Below are positions 9,181-18,506 of a stretch of 64,000 nt of DNA, piece by piece (positions within the stretch are counted from its first letter, which is position 1; each line of letters opens with the position of its first letter). The position numbers and the translations under genes were made by a program. Where the stretch lies: NCBI RefSeq assembly GCF_015223065.1, contig NZ_JADFBY010000002.1:620001-684000 (forward strand), read 5' to 3'. The notes beneath the pieces were generated by a model. That model did not search any database. It saw nothing but the letters and a program-made list of their open reading frames with translations, and was not told the origin of the DNA. Origin of the DNA: Mucilaginibacter sp. JRF. GTDB taxonomy: Bacteria > Bacteroidota > Bacteroidia > Sphingobacteriales > Sphingobacteriaceae.

Positions 9181-10068
9181 TCAAAACTTATCCTTCATCC
9201 CCAAAATGCCCATTAAACCACCTGTATGAACGGCCAGTATGCGGCTGCCAGGCGCGAATTGACCTTGTTTTAACCTATCAAACAAGGCGTACATCATTTT
9301 GCCGGTATATACAGGTTCTATCATGATGCCGGTGCTTGAAGTGAACATCTTTATAAAATTGATCAGTTCCGGTGTTGTTTTGGCATAGCCGCCAAAATGG
9401 TATTGGGTGTGCAGATGATAGGGGGCAGATGCATCGAGGTACTGATCAATATCGGCCCTTAAAAACTCGCCGCCTTTTAATGCCGCTATGGCATGGAATT
9501 CGGTATGGTGCCCATGTTTAGCCAGGCCATTTATAATGCCTGCCGCTGTGGTGCCGGTACCGCAGGCGCAAAAAAGGTGATCGAAAGCTGATGGTAATTC
9601 ATCAACCAGCTCGCTGCAACCCAGCGCCGCCTCGGGCGATGCGCCGCCCTCGTCAATAAACAAGGCATCGGTATCATCAGCATAATGCTTGCTAAATATT
9701 GTCTGCTTATCGCGATAGCTTTCGCGGTCGGTAAATATTAGCTGCATGCCGTGCAGTCGGCATAAAAACAGGGTGTCGTTCTGCACCTCCTCGCCGCGCA
9801 CAAAGCCCGTAGCCTTAAAGCCGAATTTAGCCGCCGCCGCCGCGGTTGCCAGCAAATGGTTTGAGTAAGCGCCGCCAAAGGTTACCAGGTGGGCTTTGCC
9901 CTCGGCCTGTGCCCGTTTTAACAGGTACTTAAGCTTACGCCATTTATTGCCCGATATAAGCGGATGGATCAGGTCGTCGCGCTTAATGAATACTTCCACG
10001 CCGTGCTGCGTAAACAACGGCAAACGCACCTGCTGTAGCGGACTAAATATTTCCAGATCCAAACTCAT
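9181..10068 (-). CDS. PLP-dependent 1-aminocyclopropane-1-carboxylate deaminase / D-cysteine desulfhydrase family protein
   Basis: A 295-residue cytoplasmic enzyme of fold type II. The PLP lysine is K42 in the classic SGNKWRKLKYLL motif; TFGGAYSNHLLATAAA is the substrate and PLP-binding loop, and CGTGTTAAGIINGL is the phosphate-binding glycine loop. Family members degrade D-cysteine to pyruvate, ammonia and sulfide, or open the cyclopropane ring of ACC. Sequence alone does not decide between them, though D-cysteine desulfhydrase is the commoner activity in bacteria. It stands alone between a lipoprotein and a hypothetical gene. Confidence 0.85.
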   Translation of the reverse strand: MSLDLEIFSPLQQVRLPLFTQHGVEVFIKRDDLIHPLISGNKWRKLKYLLKRAQAEGKAHLVTFGGAYSNHLLATAAAAAKFGFKATGFVRGEEVQNDTLFLCRLHGMQLIFTDRESYRDKQTIFSKHYADDTDALFIDEGGASPEAALGCSELVDELPSAFDHLFCACGTGTTAAGIINGLAKHGHHTEFHAIAALKGGEFLRADIDQYLDASAPYHLHTQYHFGGYAKTTPELINFIKMFTSSTGIMIEPVYTGKMMYALFDRLKQGQFAPGSRILAVHTGGLMGILGMKDKF

Positions 10069-10132
10069 AAACTATAATACGGCAATAATATCAAATTGCA
10101 ATATTAGCTATATATCGTTCGCCGTGCTAAAT

Positions 10133-10510
10133 TTATTTGTCGGTTATGGGCACATCCTCGCCCACAAATTGTATTAGTTGTTTTGATTGGTCTATCTTAA
10201 ATATCCACTTAACGGTTTCGCTCCATTCCGAATTAAGTTTTGACCCACGATGCCTGTGTTCTACCGTAAAATTACAAACAATGCTCCCCTTTAAGTTTTG
10301 CGGGTCAAAGGCATCGGTAACTATGTTAAAATCGGCTATTTCAGGTTCACCGCCTTTGTTGTGGTGATAGTAAAGGCAGCTTGTTTGCAGCACTTCGCTG
10401 TTCTCCTCGTCAAGAAAAACAGACCGGATAAATTCATCGGCGCTGATATTGGAGTCCAATAAATTGGTTAAATCGTCCTCTGATAATGATATGGTAAATT
10501 CTTCTTTCAC
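10133..10510 (-). CDS. Hypothetical acidic protein
   Basis: A 125-residue soluble protein, acidic at the N-terminus (SLSEDDLTNLLD) with beta-rich later segments (GSIVCNFTVEHRHRG, VKWIFKID). It starts with GTG at 10510, since no nearby ATG is in frame. No signal peptide, helix-turn-helix or known motif is seen. It is separated from the rluD-type gene by a divergent promoter region. Function unknown. Confidence 0.55.
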   Translation of the reverse strand: MKEEFTISLSEDDLTNLLDSNISADEFIRSVFLDEENSEVLQTSCLYYHHNKGGEPEIADFNIVTDAFDPQNLKGSIVCNFTVEHRHRGSKLNSEWSETVKWIFKIDQSKQLIQFVGEDVPITDK

Positions 10511-10614
10511 AGTGATGCGGTTAAAATGGTTGTGGTTAAAAATGATTTTACGGCAGGCCGGTGATCAAGGTTACAAACCTTAAACGAATGCGCAACAATG
10601 TGTGTAAAAACGGT

Positions 10615-10622
10615 TACTTTTG
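10615..10622 (+). promoter_or_regulatory. Promoter -7 box TACTTTTG abutting the pseudouridine synthase start
   Basis: Exact TAnnTTTG with only five bases before the ATG at 10628, implying a leaderless or near-leaderless mRNA. It lies inside the longer reading frame that begins at 10598, arguing against that upstream start. Confidence 0.55.
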
Positions 10623-10627
10623 CACAA

Positions 10628-11671
10628 ATGGCCGAAGATATAGAATTGATAGAACAGGACGAGCAGGATCTGTACGAACACCTGCGTATAGTGGTTGATA
10701 AAGGTCAATCGCTGTTGCGTATTGATAAATTTTTGATGCACCGTGTTGAAAACGCGTCGCGCAACCGCATACAAAACGCCATTGATCTGGGTAATGTGCT
10801 GGTTAATGATAAGGTAATAAAATCGAGCTACAAGGTTAAACCGGCTGATGTTATATCGGTAGTATTGCCTCACCCGCCGCGCGATACCGAAGTTTACCCT
10901 GAGGATATACCAATAAACATTGCCTACGAGGATGATGATGTATTGATAGTGAACAAGGAGCCGGGCATGGTGGTTCACCCCGGATATAATAATTATACCG
11001 GTACGCTGGTTAACGCGCTGGTGCATCACTTTCAGCAACTGCCTACCATGCCGGGTAATGATGGCCGCCCGGGCCTGATACACCGTATTGATAAGGATAC
11101 TTCAGGCTTGCTGGTGATCAGCAAGAACGAACGTTCTATGAGCTACCTGGCCAAGCAATTTTTTGACCACACCATCTACCGTAAATACATAGCCTTGGTT
11201 TGGGGCGATGTTGCCGAGGATGGCACCGTTACCGGCTACATTGGCCGCAGCCATAGCGACAGGCGTGTAATGAGTGTTTATGATGATGAGGAGAAAGGAA
11301 AATGGTCTGTTACGCACTATAAGGTGTTGGAACGCCTGGGTTATGTTACGCTGATAGAATGCCAGCTGGAAACCGGCCGTACCCACCAGATACGCGCGCA
11401 TATGAAACATATTGGTCACCCACTATTTAGCGATGCTACTTACGGGGGCGATAAGATATTAAAGGGCACGGTATTCACCAAGTATAAGCAGTTTGTTGAC
11501 AACTGTTTCGCCCTGATGCCTCGCCAGGCGCTGCATGCGCAGTCGTTGGGCTTTAAGCATCCTGCACAAAAAAAACAGGTGAGCTTTGAGGCGCCGTTGC
11601 CTGCCGATTTTGTAGCGGTTTTAGAGAAATGGCGTAAGTATGTAGCCACCGCCAATCATGATAACTTGTAA
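10628..11671 (+). CDS. RluA-family 23S rRNA pseudouridine synthase (RluD-like)
   Basis: Converts uridines to pseudouridine in large-subunit rRNA. The 347-residue protein has an N-terminal S4 RNA-binding domain (about 27-85: LLRIDKFLMHRV...) and a catalytic domain with HRIDKDTSGLLV, D155 being the catalytic Asp, and the late motif GRTHQIRAHM. The S4-plus-catalytic layout and length match RluD. I start at ATG 10628, not 10598, because the promoter box lies between the two. Confidence 0.92.
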   Translation: MAEDIELIEQDEQDLYEHLRIVVDKGQSLLRIDKFLMHRVENASRNRIQNAIDLGNVLVNDKVIKSSYKVKPADVISVVLPHPPRDTEVYPEDIPINIAYEDDDVLIVNKEPGMVVHPGYNNYTGTLVNALVHHFQQLPTMPGNDGRPGLIHRIDKDTSGLLVISKNERSMSYLAKQFFDHTIYRKYIALVWGDVAEDGTVTGYIGRSHSDRRVMSVYDDEEKGKWSVTHYKVLERLGYVTLIECQLETGRTHQIRAHMKHIGHPLFSDATYGGDKILKGTVFTKYKQFVDNCFALMPRQALHAQSLGFKHPAQKKQVSFEAPLPADFVAVLEKWRKYVATANHDNL

Positions 11672-11742
11672 TTTGCCCGAAACAATATAAGGCTATCATT
11701 GTCTAAAAACTCATATCTAACACCAAAACGCAATTACAGGGC

Positions 11743-12576
11743 ATGCCTTTATACATCAATTTTAATGGTGAAATTGTACCGGCCGATACCAAACTTTTAA
11801 CTACGGGCAACCGTGGTTTCAGGTATGGTGATGGCCTGTTTGAGAGCATGCGCCTAATGAAAGGAAAGCTAAAGTTTGCCGACCTGCATGCCGACAGACT
11901 GCAACGCGGCATGAAAGCACTTAAGATTGACGGCTACTCGCAAACGGATGCCTGGTTCCTGAAAAATAAGGCCGAAGAACTGGCTACCCGCAACAAGGTA
12001 AAGCACGCGCGTTTGCGCCTAACGGTTTATCGTGATGCGGAGGGGTTGTACACGCCATCGCAAAACAAAATGGGTTACTGCCTGGAGTTGCAACCGCTTG
12101 ATGAGCCACGCTATTTTTTGAATGAAAAAGGGCTGATCATGGATGTATATACCGATCTGCCCAAGCCATCTAACTACCTGTCAAATATCAAAACCTGCAA
12201 TTCGCTCATTTATATAATGGCGGGTATTTATAAGGAGCAAAACCGGTTGGATGATGTGTTTCTGCTTAACCAGAATGGTTACCTGTGCGAGGCCAGCAGT
12301 TCAAACATCTTTATTTGGTATAATAATCATCTGTACACTCCGGCTTTAAGCGAGGGTTGTGTGGAGGGTGTTATGCGCCAGGTTATTATCAATGTGGCCA
12401 AGGCCAACAAAATTGAGGTTACCGAGGCGCAGATAAACCCCGAGATATTGTATGAGGCCGATGAGGTGTTCCTAACCAATGCTACCCGTGGCATACAATC
12501 AGTAATGGGTTTTGGCGTAAAGCGCTATTTTAACCGCCTGAGCAAAGGCCTGATGGACGAGCTGAATAAACTCTAA
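11743..12576 (+). CDS. Class IV aminotransferase (branched-chain aminotransferase or aminodeoxychorismate lyase type)
   Basis: PLP enzyme of fold type IV, 277 residues. Seen: RYGDGLFESMR near the N-terminus, PLP lysine K150 in LSNIKTCNSL, the E-A-S-S-SNIF phosphate-contact segment (CEASSSNIFIW), and the C-terminal TNATRGIQSV. Members include branched-chain aminotransferase, D-amino-acid aminotransferase and PabC (4-amino-4-deoxychorismate lyase). Its short length and GDGLFESMR N-terminus suit PabC-like proteins, but this is not decisive. It follows the pseudouridine synthase by 71 bases. Confidence 0.82.
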   Translation: MPLYINFNGEIVPADTKLLTTGNRGFRYGDGLFESMRLMKGKLKFADLHADRLQRGMKALKIDGYSQTDAWFLKNKAEELATRNKVKHARLRLTVYRDAEGLYTPSQNKMGYCLELQPLDEPRYFLNEKGLIMDVYTDLPKPSNYLSNIKTCNSLIYIMAGIYKEQNRLDDVFLLNQNGYLCEASSSNIFIWYNNHLYTPALSEGCVEGVMRQVIINVAKANKIEVTEAQINPEILYEADEVFLTNATRGIQSVMGFGVKRYFNRLSKGLMDELNKL

Positions 12577-12578
12577 AC

Positions 12579-13799
12579 TTATTTAAAGCGGATGGCCTTA
12601 ACAGGCTGTATCTTGCTCACCAATGCTGATGGTATTAGCATAACCAGCAGGCAGATAACCAGCGTGCCTATATTCAACAGAACTACATCCATTACATTAA
12701 GCTGTACCGGTACGAATGACATGTAGTACGATGCCGGATCGAGCTGAAAGAAGTGGGTTTTAAATTGAAACAGGCTCAACCCCAGGCCGAAAATATTGCC
12801 TAATATCAAGCCTAAGCCTATCAGGTAAAAGGCGTTCAGTAAAAATACTTTTTGTATGCTCCAGTTGTTGGCACCCAAGGCCTTGAACATACCTATCATG
12901 GAGGTACGCTCCAGTATCATGATCAGCAGGGCTGATATCATGTTGATCACCGCTACTATAAGCATTAGCACCAGCATTACACGGGCATTAACATCAAGCA
13001 GTTTAAGCCACTCAAATATGGTAGGGTAGTTTTGCTGTATGGTGTATGATTTTAAGCGGACAGGTATTACAGTATCTAAAAAGGCGTCGGCTTTCGCCAG
13101 TCTGTCAAAGTTGGCTACGCGCACTTCATAACCGCCAATTTCGTTGCTTTCCCAGTTATTCAAACGCTGTATCAGCGCCAGGCTGCCGATTACGAAGGTT
13201 TTATCAACCTCATCAACCCCCGAACTGTATATGCCACTGATAACCAGCTTACGCTTGCGCAAGGGCTCCTGCACAAAATACATCAGTATATCATCGCCCA
13301 CCTTAAGCTTTAGCCTGTCGGCCGTTTGGCGCGATACAATGATCTGCTCATTAGCCTTTACCGAATCGCTAAAGTTGATCACATCACCTTCGAGCAAGGT
13401 TTTTTTGAATACCTGCCAGTCGTAGGTTTTATCAACGCCTTTCAGTACAATGCCCTCAATTTCGTCATTGGCCTTAATAATGGCCGGTTTTGTAGCAAAA
13501 GGCTTTATGCTGATTATCTCTTTATTATGGAGCGCCTGTTTTACAAAATGATCATCCTTTACAAATGGGGAATTTTCGTAGGAGTTGTTGAGGTCGAACT
13601 TTACTACCTGCATATCTCCGGCAAAGCCGCGTATCTTTTCGCGTATTTCCTGCTTAAAGCCCTTTACAATGGCTAATGAAAGTATCATTACCCCGAGGCC
13701 GAGCATAATGCCCACCACGGCAATACGCACGATCAGTTTTGAGAACGTGCGCCTGGACTTAAAGGTGATGCGGCCGGCAATAAACGACGAAAAATTCAA
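12579..13799 (-). CDS. FtsX-family ABC transporter permease (LolC/LolE-like)
   Basis: A 406-residue inner-membrane protein with one helix near the N-terminus (IAVVGIMLGLGVMILSLAIV), a large periplasmic domain of about 230 residues, and three C-terminal helices, the MacB/FtsX layout. The closest functional group is LolC/E, which releases lipoproteins from the inner membrane, but the partner ATPase and LolA are not in the window. No ATG is available: I place the start at TTG 13799 (giving MNFSSFIAGR), which matches the usual N-terminus; an upstream TTG at 13826 is also open. It converges on the aminotransferase with two bases between stops. Confidence 0.82.
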   Translation of the reverse strand: MNFSSFIAGRITFKSRRTFSKLIVRIAVVGIMLGLGVMILSLAIVKGFKQEIREKIRGFAGDMQVVKFDLNNSYENSPFVKDDHFVKQALHNKEIISIKPFATKPAIIKANDEIEGIVLKGVDKTYDWQVFKKTLLEGDVINFSDSVKANEQIIVSRQTADRLKLKVGDDILMYFVQEPLRKRKLVISGIYSSGVDEVDKTFVIGSLALIQRLNNWESNEIGGYEVRVANFDRLAKADAFLDTVIPVRLKSYTIQQNYPTIFEWLKLLDVNARVMLVLMLIVAVINMISALLIMILERTSMIGMFKALGANNWSIQKVFLLNAFYLIGLGLILGNIFGLGLSLFQFKTHFFQLDPASYYMSFVPVQLNVMDVVLLNIGTLVICLLVMLIPSALVSKIQPVKAIRFK

Positions 13800-13884
13800 A
13801 GCAGTATGATTTTTGTAACTTCGCAAATATGCGGTTTTGTCGCTAAAAAACGTTTACTTAAAATAACCAATAGAAAAACATAAA

Positions 13885-15135
13885 ATGATACATACTACCA
13901 TATTTTTACGTTTGGCTACCACGGGCATGTTGCTGGGCGCTACTACCTGCGGCCAGCCGACCACAGAAAACCAGACGGCTACCGTTAAAACCGATACCGT
14001 TGCCGTAAATACCAATGCCCCGGCAACCATAGTTACCGCTGCCGACCGTACCGATGCCTACATAGATCAGCTTAAGGGTAAGAACGTGGGTATGCTTATC
14101 AACCAAACATCTATCATTGGCACCAATGGCAAGCTTACGGTTGATAGCCTGCTGAAAAGCGGCATCAGCATAAAAAAGATATTTGGCCCTGAGCATGGTT
14201 TTAGAGGCAACGCCGCCAATGGCGCCAAGGTTGGCGATGAGGTTGATCCGTCTACAGGGTTGCCGGTGGTATCGCTATACGGAAAGCACTACAAACCCAC
14301 TCCCGAGGATTTGAAAGGCATTGATATTATGGTGTTTGATATTCAGGATGTGGGCGCGCGTTTTTACACCTATATATCAACCCTGCACTACCTGATGGAA
14401 GCCTGCGCCGAAAACAAGATACCGCTTATGGTGCTTGACAGGCCTAACCCAAACGGTTTTATAATTGATGGCCCTATTATGGAGCCTGCCTATAAAGGTT
14501 TTGTGGGGATGCACCCTATACCCATTAGTCATGGTATGACAATGGCCGAGTATGCCCAAATGATAAACGGCGAAAAATGGCTCAACAAAGGGATACAATG
14601 CGATTTAAAGATAGTGAAGATGGAGGGCTATACCCATCAGTCAGATTATACTTTGCCTGTACACCCATCGCCCAACCTGAATACGCAGCAATCTATTTTA
14701 TTGTACTCAAGCATTTGTTTGTTTGAGGGCACTACGTTTAGTTTGGGCAGGGGTACTGATTTTCCGTTCCAGGTGGCGGGGCACCCGTTGTTAAAGGGTA
14801 AGTTCGATTTTGAATTTACGCCGGTAAGCATCCCGGGAGTGAGCGATAATCCGCCGCAAAAGGGTAATGTTTGCTATGGTATCGACTTGCGAAAATACGA
14901 TGCATCGATATTCAAAAAAACAGGCAAGCTTAACCTGAGCTGGGTGATTGATATGTACAAGGTTTTTCCGGATAAGAGTAAGTTTTTTAATGCTTATTTC
15001 CTGAAATTGGTGGGCACAAAAAACTTACAGCAACAAATTGTGGCCGGTAAAACCGAGGCCGAAATAAGGGCCAGCTGGGAGCCCGGCCTGAGCAATTTTA
15101 AGCAGATGCGTAAAAAATATTTGCTGTACCCTTAA
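13885..15135 (+). CDS. DUF1343 protein, exo-beta-N-acetylmuramidase NamZ type (GH171)
   Basis: A 416-residue exported enzyme. The N-terminus has a hydrophobic signal with a Cys at 22 (weak lipobox) and a Thr/Ala-rich linker to about residue 50. The DUF1343 domain shows GMLINQTSI, FGPEHGFRG, VSLYGKHYKPT, FDIQDVGARFYTYISTL, LDRPNPNGF and the late EGTTFSLGRGTDFPF. Characterised members cleave MurNAc from the non-reducing end of peptidoglycan fragments, so a role in cell-wall recycling or scavenging is likely. It is a single gene followed by fmt. Confidence 0.88.
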   Translation: MIHTTIFLRLATTGMLLGATTCGQPTTENQTATVKTDTVAVNTNAPATIVTAADRTDAYIDQLKGKNVGMLINQTSIIGTNGKLTVDSLLKSGISIKKIFGPEHGFRGNAANGAKVGDEVDPSTGLPVVSLYGKHYKPTPEDLKGIDIMVFDIQDVGARFYTYISTLHYLMEACAENKIPLMVLDRPNPNGFIIDGPIMEPAYKGFVGMHPIPISHGMTMAEYAQMINGEKWLNKGIQCDLKIVKMEGYTHQSDYTLPVHPSPNLNTQQSILLYSSICLFEGTTFSLGRGTDFPFQVAGHPLLKGKFDFEFTPVSIPGVSDNPPQKGNVCYGIDLRKYDASIFKKTGKLNLSWVIDMYKVFPDKSKFFNAYFLKLVGTKNLQQQIVAGKTEAEIRASWEPGLSNFKQMRKKYLLYP

Positions 15136-15218
15136 AATGGCACAAAACTGAATTTTGTTGCCAAACAATTCGAGCCAGTTGCTTATTTTTATGCAATACA
15201 TCTAAAATAATATCTACC

Positions 15219-16136
15219 ATGAGAATTGTATTTATGGGCACACCGCAATTTGCCGTAGCATCGTTAGACGCGTTAATAACAGCCGGTTGCGATATAGTGG
15301 CTGTAGTTACAGCCCCTGATAAGCCCGCCGGAAGGGGGCAAAAGGTAAGCGAGAGTGCCGTAAAACAATATGCCGTAGCTAACGGAATTAAGGTATTACA
15401 ACCCGAAAAGCTAAAAAGCCCCGATTTTTTAGACCAGCTTGCCGCCCTTAATGCCGATTTGCAGGTGGTGGTAGCCTTCCGCATGTTGCCGCAGGTGGTT
15501 TGGAGTATGCCTGCAAAGGGTACTATAAACCTGCATGCCTCGCTGTTACCGCAATATCGTGGTGCCGCGCCTATAAACTGGGTGCTTATTAATGGCGAAA
15601 GGGAAACCGGTGTAACCACCTTCTTTTTAAAACATGAGATAGATACCGGCGATGTATTATTCACCGAAAAAGTAACTCTTACCGGCCAGGAAACCGCCGG
15701 CGATCTGCACGACCGCCTGATGAATAAAGGCGCGGGCCTGTTGGTTAAAACAGTTAAGGCCATTGAGAGCGGCCGCTACCACGAACATCCGCAGCATCAG
15801 TTAGCTACCGGCGAGGAATTGCAACACGCCCCAAAACTAACTAAGGAGTTGGGCGCGATAGACTGGACACAACCTGTAGCAAAAATATATAACCTGATAC
15901 GCGGCCTCAGCCCTGTACCAACCGCTTACACTACCCTTAACGGCAAGGTATTAAAAATATACAACGCCGAATACACCGAAACCGAACCCGGCATACAACC
16001 CGGCGGCTTTTTAAGCGATGGTAAAACCAACCTTAAGTTCGCTGCGCCCAACGGTTACATATCCCCAACGGATGTACAGCTGGAAGGTAAAAAGCGAATG
16101 GGCATCGAGGAGTTTTTGCGAGGGGTGAGGCTGTAG
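15219..16136 (+). CDS. fmt: Methionyl-tRNA formyltransferase
   Basis: Formylates initiator Met-tRNA using 10-formyl-tetrahydrofolate. The 305-residue protein carries the formyltransferase domain with VFMGTPQFAV at the start, INLHASLLPQYRGAAPINW (the catalytic N and H of the signature) and EIDTGDVL (catalytic Asp), then the C-terminal tRNA-binding beta-barrel from about residue 205. Length and all motifs are normal. def is not adjacent here. Confidence 0.95.
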   Translation: MRIVFMGTPQFAVASLDALITAGCDIVAVVTAPDKPAGRGQKVSESAVKQYAVANGIKVLQPEKLKSPDFLDQLAALNADLQVVVAFRMLPQVVWSMPAKGTINLHASLLPQYRGAAPINWVLINGERETGVTTFFLKHEIDTGDVLFTEKVTLTGQETAGDLHDRLMNKGAGLLVKTVKAIESGRYHEHPQHQLATGEELQHAPKLTKELGAIDWTQPVAKIYNLIRGLSPVPTAYTTLNGKVLKIYNAEYTETEPGIQPGGFLSDGKTNLKFAAPNGYISPTDVQLEGKKRMGIEEFLRGVRL

Positions 16137-16144
16137 TTTCCTGC

Positions 16145-16771
16145 TTATTTCTTCAGCTTTTTGATGTGGGCCTCGGCCATAGCCTTTGTTTTGGCATCTA
16201 AAGCGGCAGCGGTGCTGTCAAGCCGTTTAACATTCTGGAATTTCGAGAGATTGCTGTTTTGATATTTCTCTAACACAGCCAAAGTTGCCGCGATTTTCAA
16301 GGTAGTGTTATAATTTTGAATGCTGGTATCGTGCCTGGCGATGCTCAAAACAGTTTCATTAAGTGCCTTGGTTTTACTTTTGTATTGCTGCTCACTTAAT
16401 GCGAGTATTTGTAATGAGCTTTTCTTTAGAGCACTGTCTGTAATCTCTTTCGCGGCTATCTTTCCGGCAACATAGTAATCGGTTGATTCGCCATTGAATA
16501 GCCTGTAGTTTTTCAGACTATCGTATTTAGTTTCCTTAAAACTGATTATCGCCATATTAAGATCATGCAGATCTGAATCTTTTTTAAGCAGATCGTTATA
16601 TATCTTATCAATCGGGCTTGAATATTCCCTGCTGTCCGAAAGTCTTGACGCGTATTGTTCGTCTATTACCGGTTTAACCGCTTGTTTATTATTTTCATCA
16701 TTTGATGAACAAGAAAAAAGCGAGGTAATTATAAGTGTGTAAAAATGATTTGTGATAACGGTTTCATGCAT
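16145..16771 (-). CDS. Small lipoprotein, unknown function
   Basis: A 208-residue protein with a hydrophobic start and lipobox LFSC (C21), then SSNDENN, a common tail-end of Bacteroidota lipoprotein signals. The mature part is predicted helical and Lys/Asp-rich with no hydrophobic helix. No family is recognised. It converges on fmt with eight bases between stop codons and has a terminator-like hairpin just upstream that belongs to the preceding gene. Confidence 0.6.
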   Translation of the reverse strand: MHETVITNHFYTLIITSLFSCSSNDENNKQAVKPVIDEQYASRLSDSREYSSPIDKIYNDLLKKDSDLHDLNMAIISFKETKYDSLKNYRLFNGESTDYYVAGKIAAKEITDSALKKSSLQILALSEQQYKSKTKALNETVLSIARHDTSIQNYNTTLKIAATLAVLEKYQNSNLSKFQNVKRLDSTAAALDAKTKAMAEAHIKKLKK

Positions 16772-16781
16772 TAAAAATAAA

Positions 16782-16809
16782 AAAGCGATGGCAGTAATAC
16801 CATCGCTTT
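16782..16809 (-). terminator. Terminator after the ceramidase-like gene
   Basis: Arms AAAGCGATGG / CCATCGCTTT with an eight-base loop, followed on the minus strand by TTTATTTTT. It stands 28 bases after the gene ending at 16837 and just upstream of the lipoprotein start. Confidence 0.8.
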
Positions 16810-16836
16810 GCTAAAATTATTTTGAAGATGAAATAC

Positions 16837-17598
16837 TTACGATCCCGTGCGTTCTTCAACATCACTATCCTTATCACTGTACATAGGCAGCACAAGGGCT
16901 TCCTCTTTCAGGTGTTTCAGGCGTTTCTTCATGTAGGTAAAGCCGTTTAAGCGATAGATGTACAGGAAGATGAATGAGGTGGCTATGGCGCCAAAGGTAT
17001 GCCATAAAAAGTGTGTGCCCATCGGCAGCAAGGCCTCGGTATCGATTATCCTGAAAAACAGCGCGAAGCCAAAACTTACAAAGGCCGCCGCTACTAATGA
17101 TCCGTTTCGCCAGCGGGTTTTGATGAGCAGCATCAGCAGGGGCACTACTATCATCAATACCATCACTCCATAATTTATGCTGAACATAATGTGCTTATCG
17201 TACAGCATGTATAACTGCTTTAAGCCAAGTTCAACCAGGCCAAATGCCGCTACCGCAACCGCTGCCGACTGCCATTTACCCGTAACCTTAATAATAAAGA
17301 ACATGCTGGCCAGCATACAAAGCAGCGCGATAGGCACCCAATCCAGATACATAAAAAAACGCCATTGCCTAAAGCCGTGGTATACCGTGCTGCCAATGCA
17401 GCCGGTAAGCATTAAAAAGGTAGCTAAGCTTAAAAAAGCATGGCGCTTGTTAAAGCCTTTTAATTTAATAAGCCAATATATACCGGGTATCAGGAATAAT
17501 GCAGATGAAACCATGTTCCACGGCTCAGGGAACAAATTGTGCATATTGGTTTCAGTGTATAAGGCTGAACCATCGGCTGGTAATATCTCTGTTAGCAT
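16837..17598 (-). CDS. CREST-superfamily (alkaline ceramidase-like) integral membrane hydrolase
   Basis: A 253-residue protein with about seven membrane helices. It shows the spaced metal-site pattern of the ceramidase/PAQR (CREST) superfamily: S70 and H74 in GCIGSTVYHG, D86 in MYLDWVPI, and H196 and H200 in GTHFLWH, with E25 and N28 in the N-terminal loop. Alkaline ceramidases use this set with zinc to cleave the amide bond of ceramide. Sphingobacteria make sphingolipids, so a ceramide or related lipid amide is a plausible substrate (inference). The charged C-terminal tail (last 25 residues) is cytoplasmic-looking. It is a single gene. Confidence 0.72.
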   Translation of the reverse strand: MLTEILPADGSALYTETNMHNLFPEPWNMVSSALFLIPGIYWLIKLKGFNKRHAFLSLATFLMLTGCIGSTVYHGFRQWRFFMYLDWVPIALLCMLASMFFIIKVTGKWQSAAVAVAAFGLVELGLKQLYMLYDKHIMFSINYGVMVLMIVVPLLMLLIKTRWRNGSLVAAAFVSFGFALFFRIIDTEALLPMGTHFLWHTFGAIATSFIFLYIYRLNGFTYMKKRLKHLKEEALVLPMYSDKDSDVEERTGS

Positions 17599-17702
17599 GT
17601 AAGGGCAGTTTTATATTTCAACACTGCATTTTAAAAAATGTTGTGCAAATATCTAATTTATAGCGCTTCGGAATAATGACAATCAAAAAATATTTAAGGT
17701 GT

Positions 17703-17710
17703 TAATTTTG
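17703..17710 (+). promoter_or_regulatory. Promoter -7 box TAATTTTG abutting the DUF3050 start
   Basis: Exact TAnnTTTG followed by CCGC and the ATG at 17715. Only four bases separate box and start codon, so the mRNA should be leaderless or nearly so. Confidence 0.55.
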
Positions 17711-17714
17711 CCGC

Positions 17715-18506
17715 ATGAAGTACATGGACAGGATAGAACAATTAAAGCAGGCCATAGCCCCTTTACGTGCGGAATTGATAGATCATGAGTTGTATAAACA
17801 AATGCAAAGTGCTGATGATCTGCGTGTTTTTATGGAGCATCATATTTTTGCCGTGTGGGATTTTATGTCGCTTTTAAAAGCCCTGCAACAAAAACTAACC
17901 TGTACCAATGTGCCCTGGGTGCCTGTTGGCAGCGCCAATACCCGCTACTTAATTAACGAAATTGTTACGGGCGAGGAGAGCGATGTTGACCAGCACGGCA
18001 ACCGTGTAAGCCACTTTGAGCTGTACCTGCAAGCTATGGAGCAGGCCGGTTTTAATGTGCAGCCCATAAACAACCTGCTACAGCAATTGGCCCAAGGCAA
18101 AAACGTTACCGGGGCCCTAAATGCCGAAGGTATACCTGCCGCTGCCGCCCAATTTGTAAAGCATACTTTTGAGGTGATAGCCACAGGGCACGAGCATTTA
18201 ATAGCTGCCGTATTCACCTTTGGGCGTGAGGATTTGATACCGGGTATGTTCATCAGCATGGTGAAGCAGATAAGCAACAGTGCCCCGGGTAAGATAGATA
18301 CCTTTGTTTATTATTTGGAACGTCATATTGAGGTTGACGGCGACCACCACTCGCACCTGGCGTATGAAATGACAGCTGAACTTTGCGGCGACGACGATGC
18401 CAAATGGCAAGCCGCTACCGAAGTAGTTAAGCAGGCCCTGCAAGCACGTATCGATCTGTGGGATGGTATCCTGAGCGAAATAAACGCTTTAAAGCAGGAA
18501 GCGTAA
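17715..18506 (+). CDS. DUF3050 protein, heme-oxygenase-like fold
   Basis: A 263-residue soluble, mostly helical protein of the DUF3050 family. Conserved Glu/His positions typical of heme-oxygenase-like di-iron proteins are visible: E41-H42-H43 in [13 protein letters not shown]87-E88 in TGEESD, H100 and E102 in SHFELY, and a late DGDHHSHLA. Members of the broader fold perform oxidations at a di-iron site; no reaction has been assigned to DUF3050 that I know of. ATG 17715 is preferred over the in-frame ATG at 17724 because of the promoter spacing. Its stop directly abuts the stop of the facing thioesterase gene. Confidence 0.8.
   Translation: MKYMDRIEQLKQAIAPLRAELIDHELYKQMQSADDLRVFMEHHIFAVWDFMSLLKALQQKLTCTNVPWVPVGSANTRYLINEIVTGEESDVDQHGNRVSHFELYLQAMEQAGFNVQPINNLLQQLAQGKNVTGALNAEGIPAAAAQFVKHTFEVIATGHEHLIAAVFTFGREDLIPGMFISMVKQISNSAPGKIDTFVYYLERHIEVDGDHHSHLAYEMTAELCGDDDAKWQAATEVVKQALQARIDLWDGILSEINALKQEA

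Noticed and set aside
10598..10627. Earlier start of the pseudouridine synthase
   Set aside because: The promoter box lies inside it.
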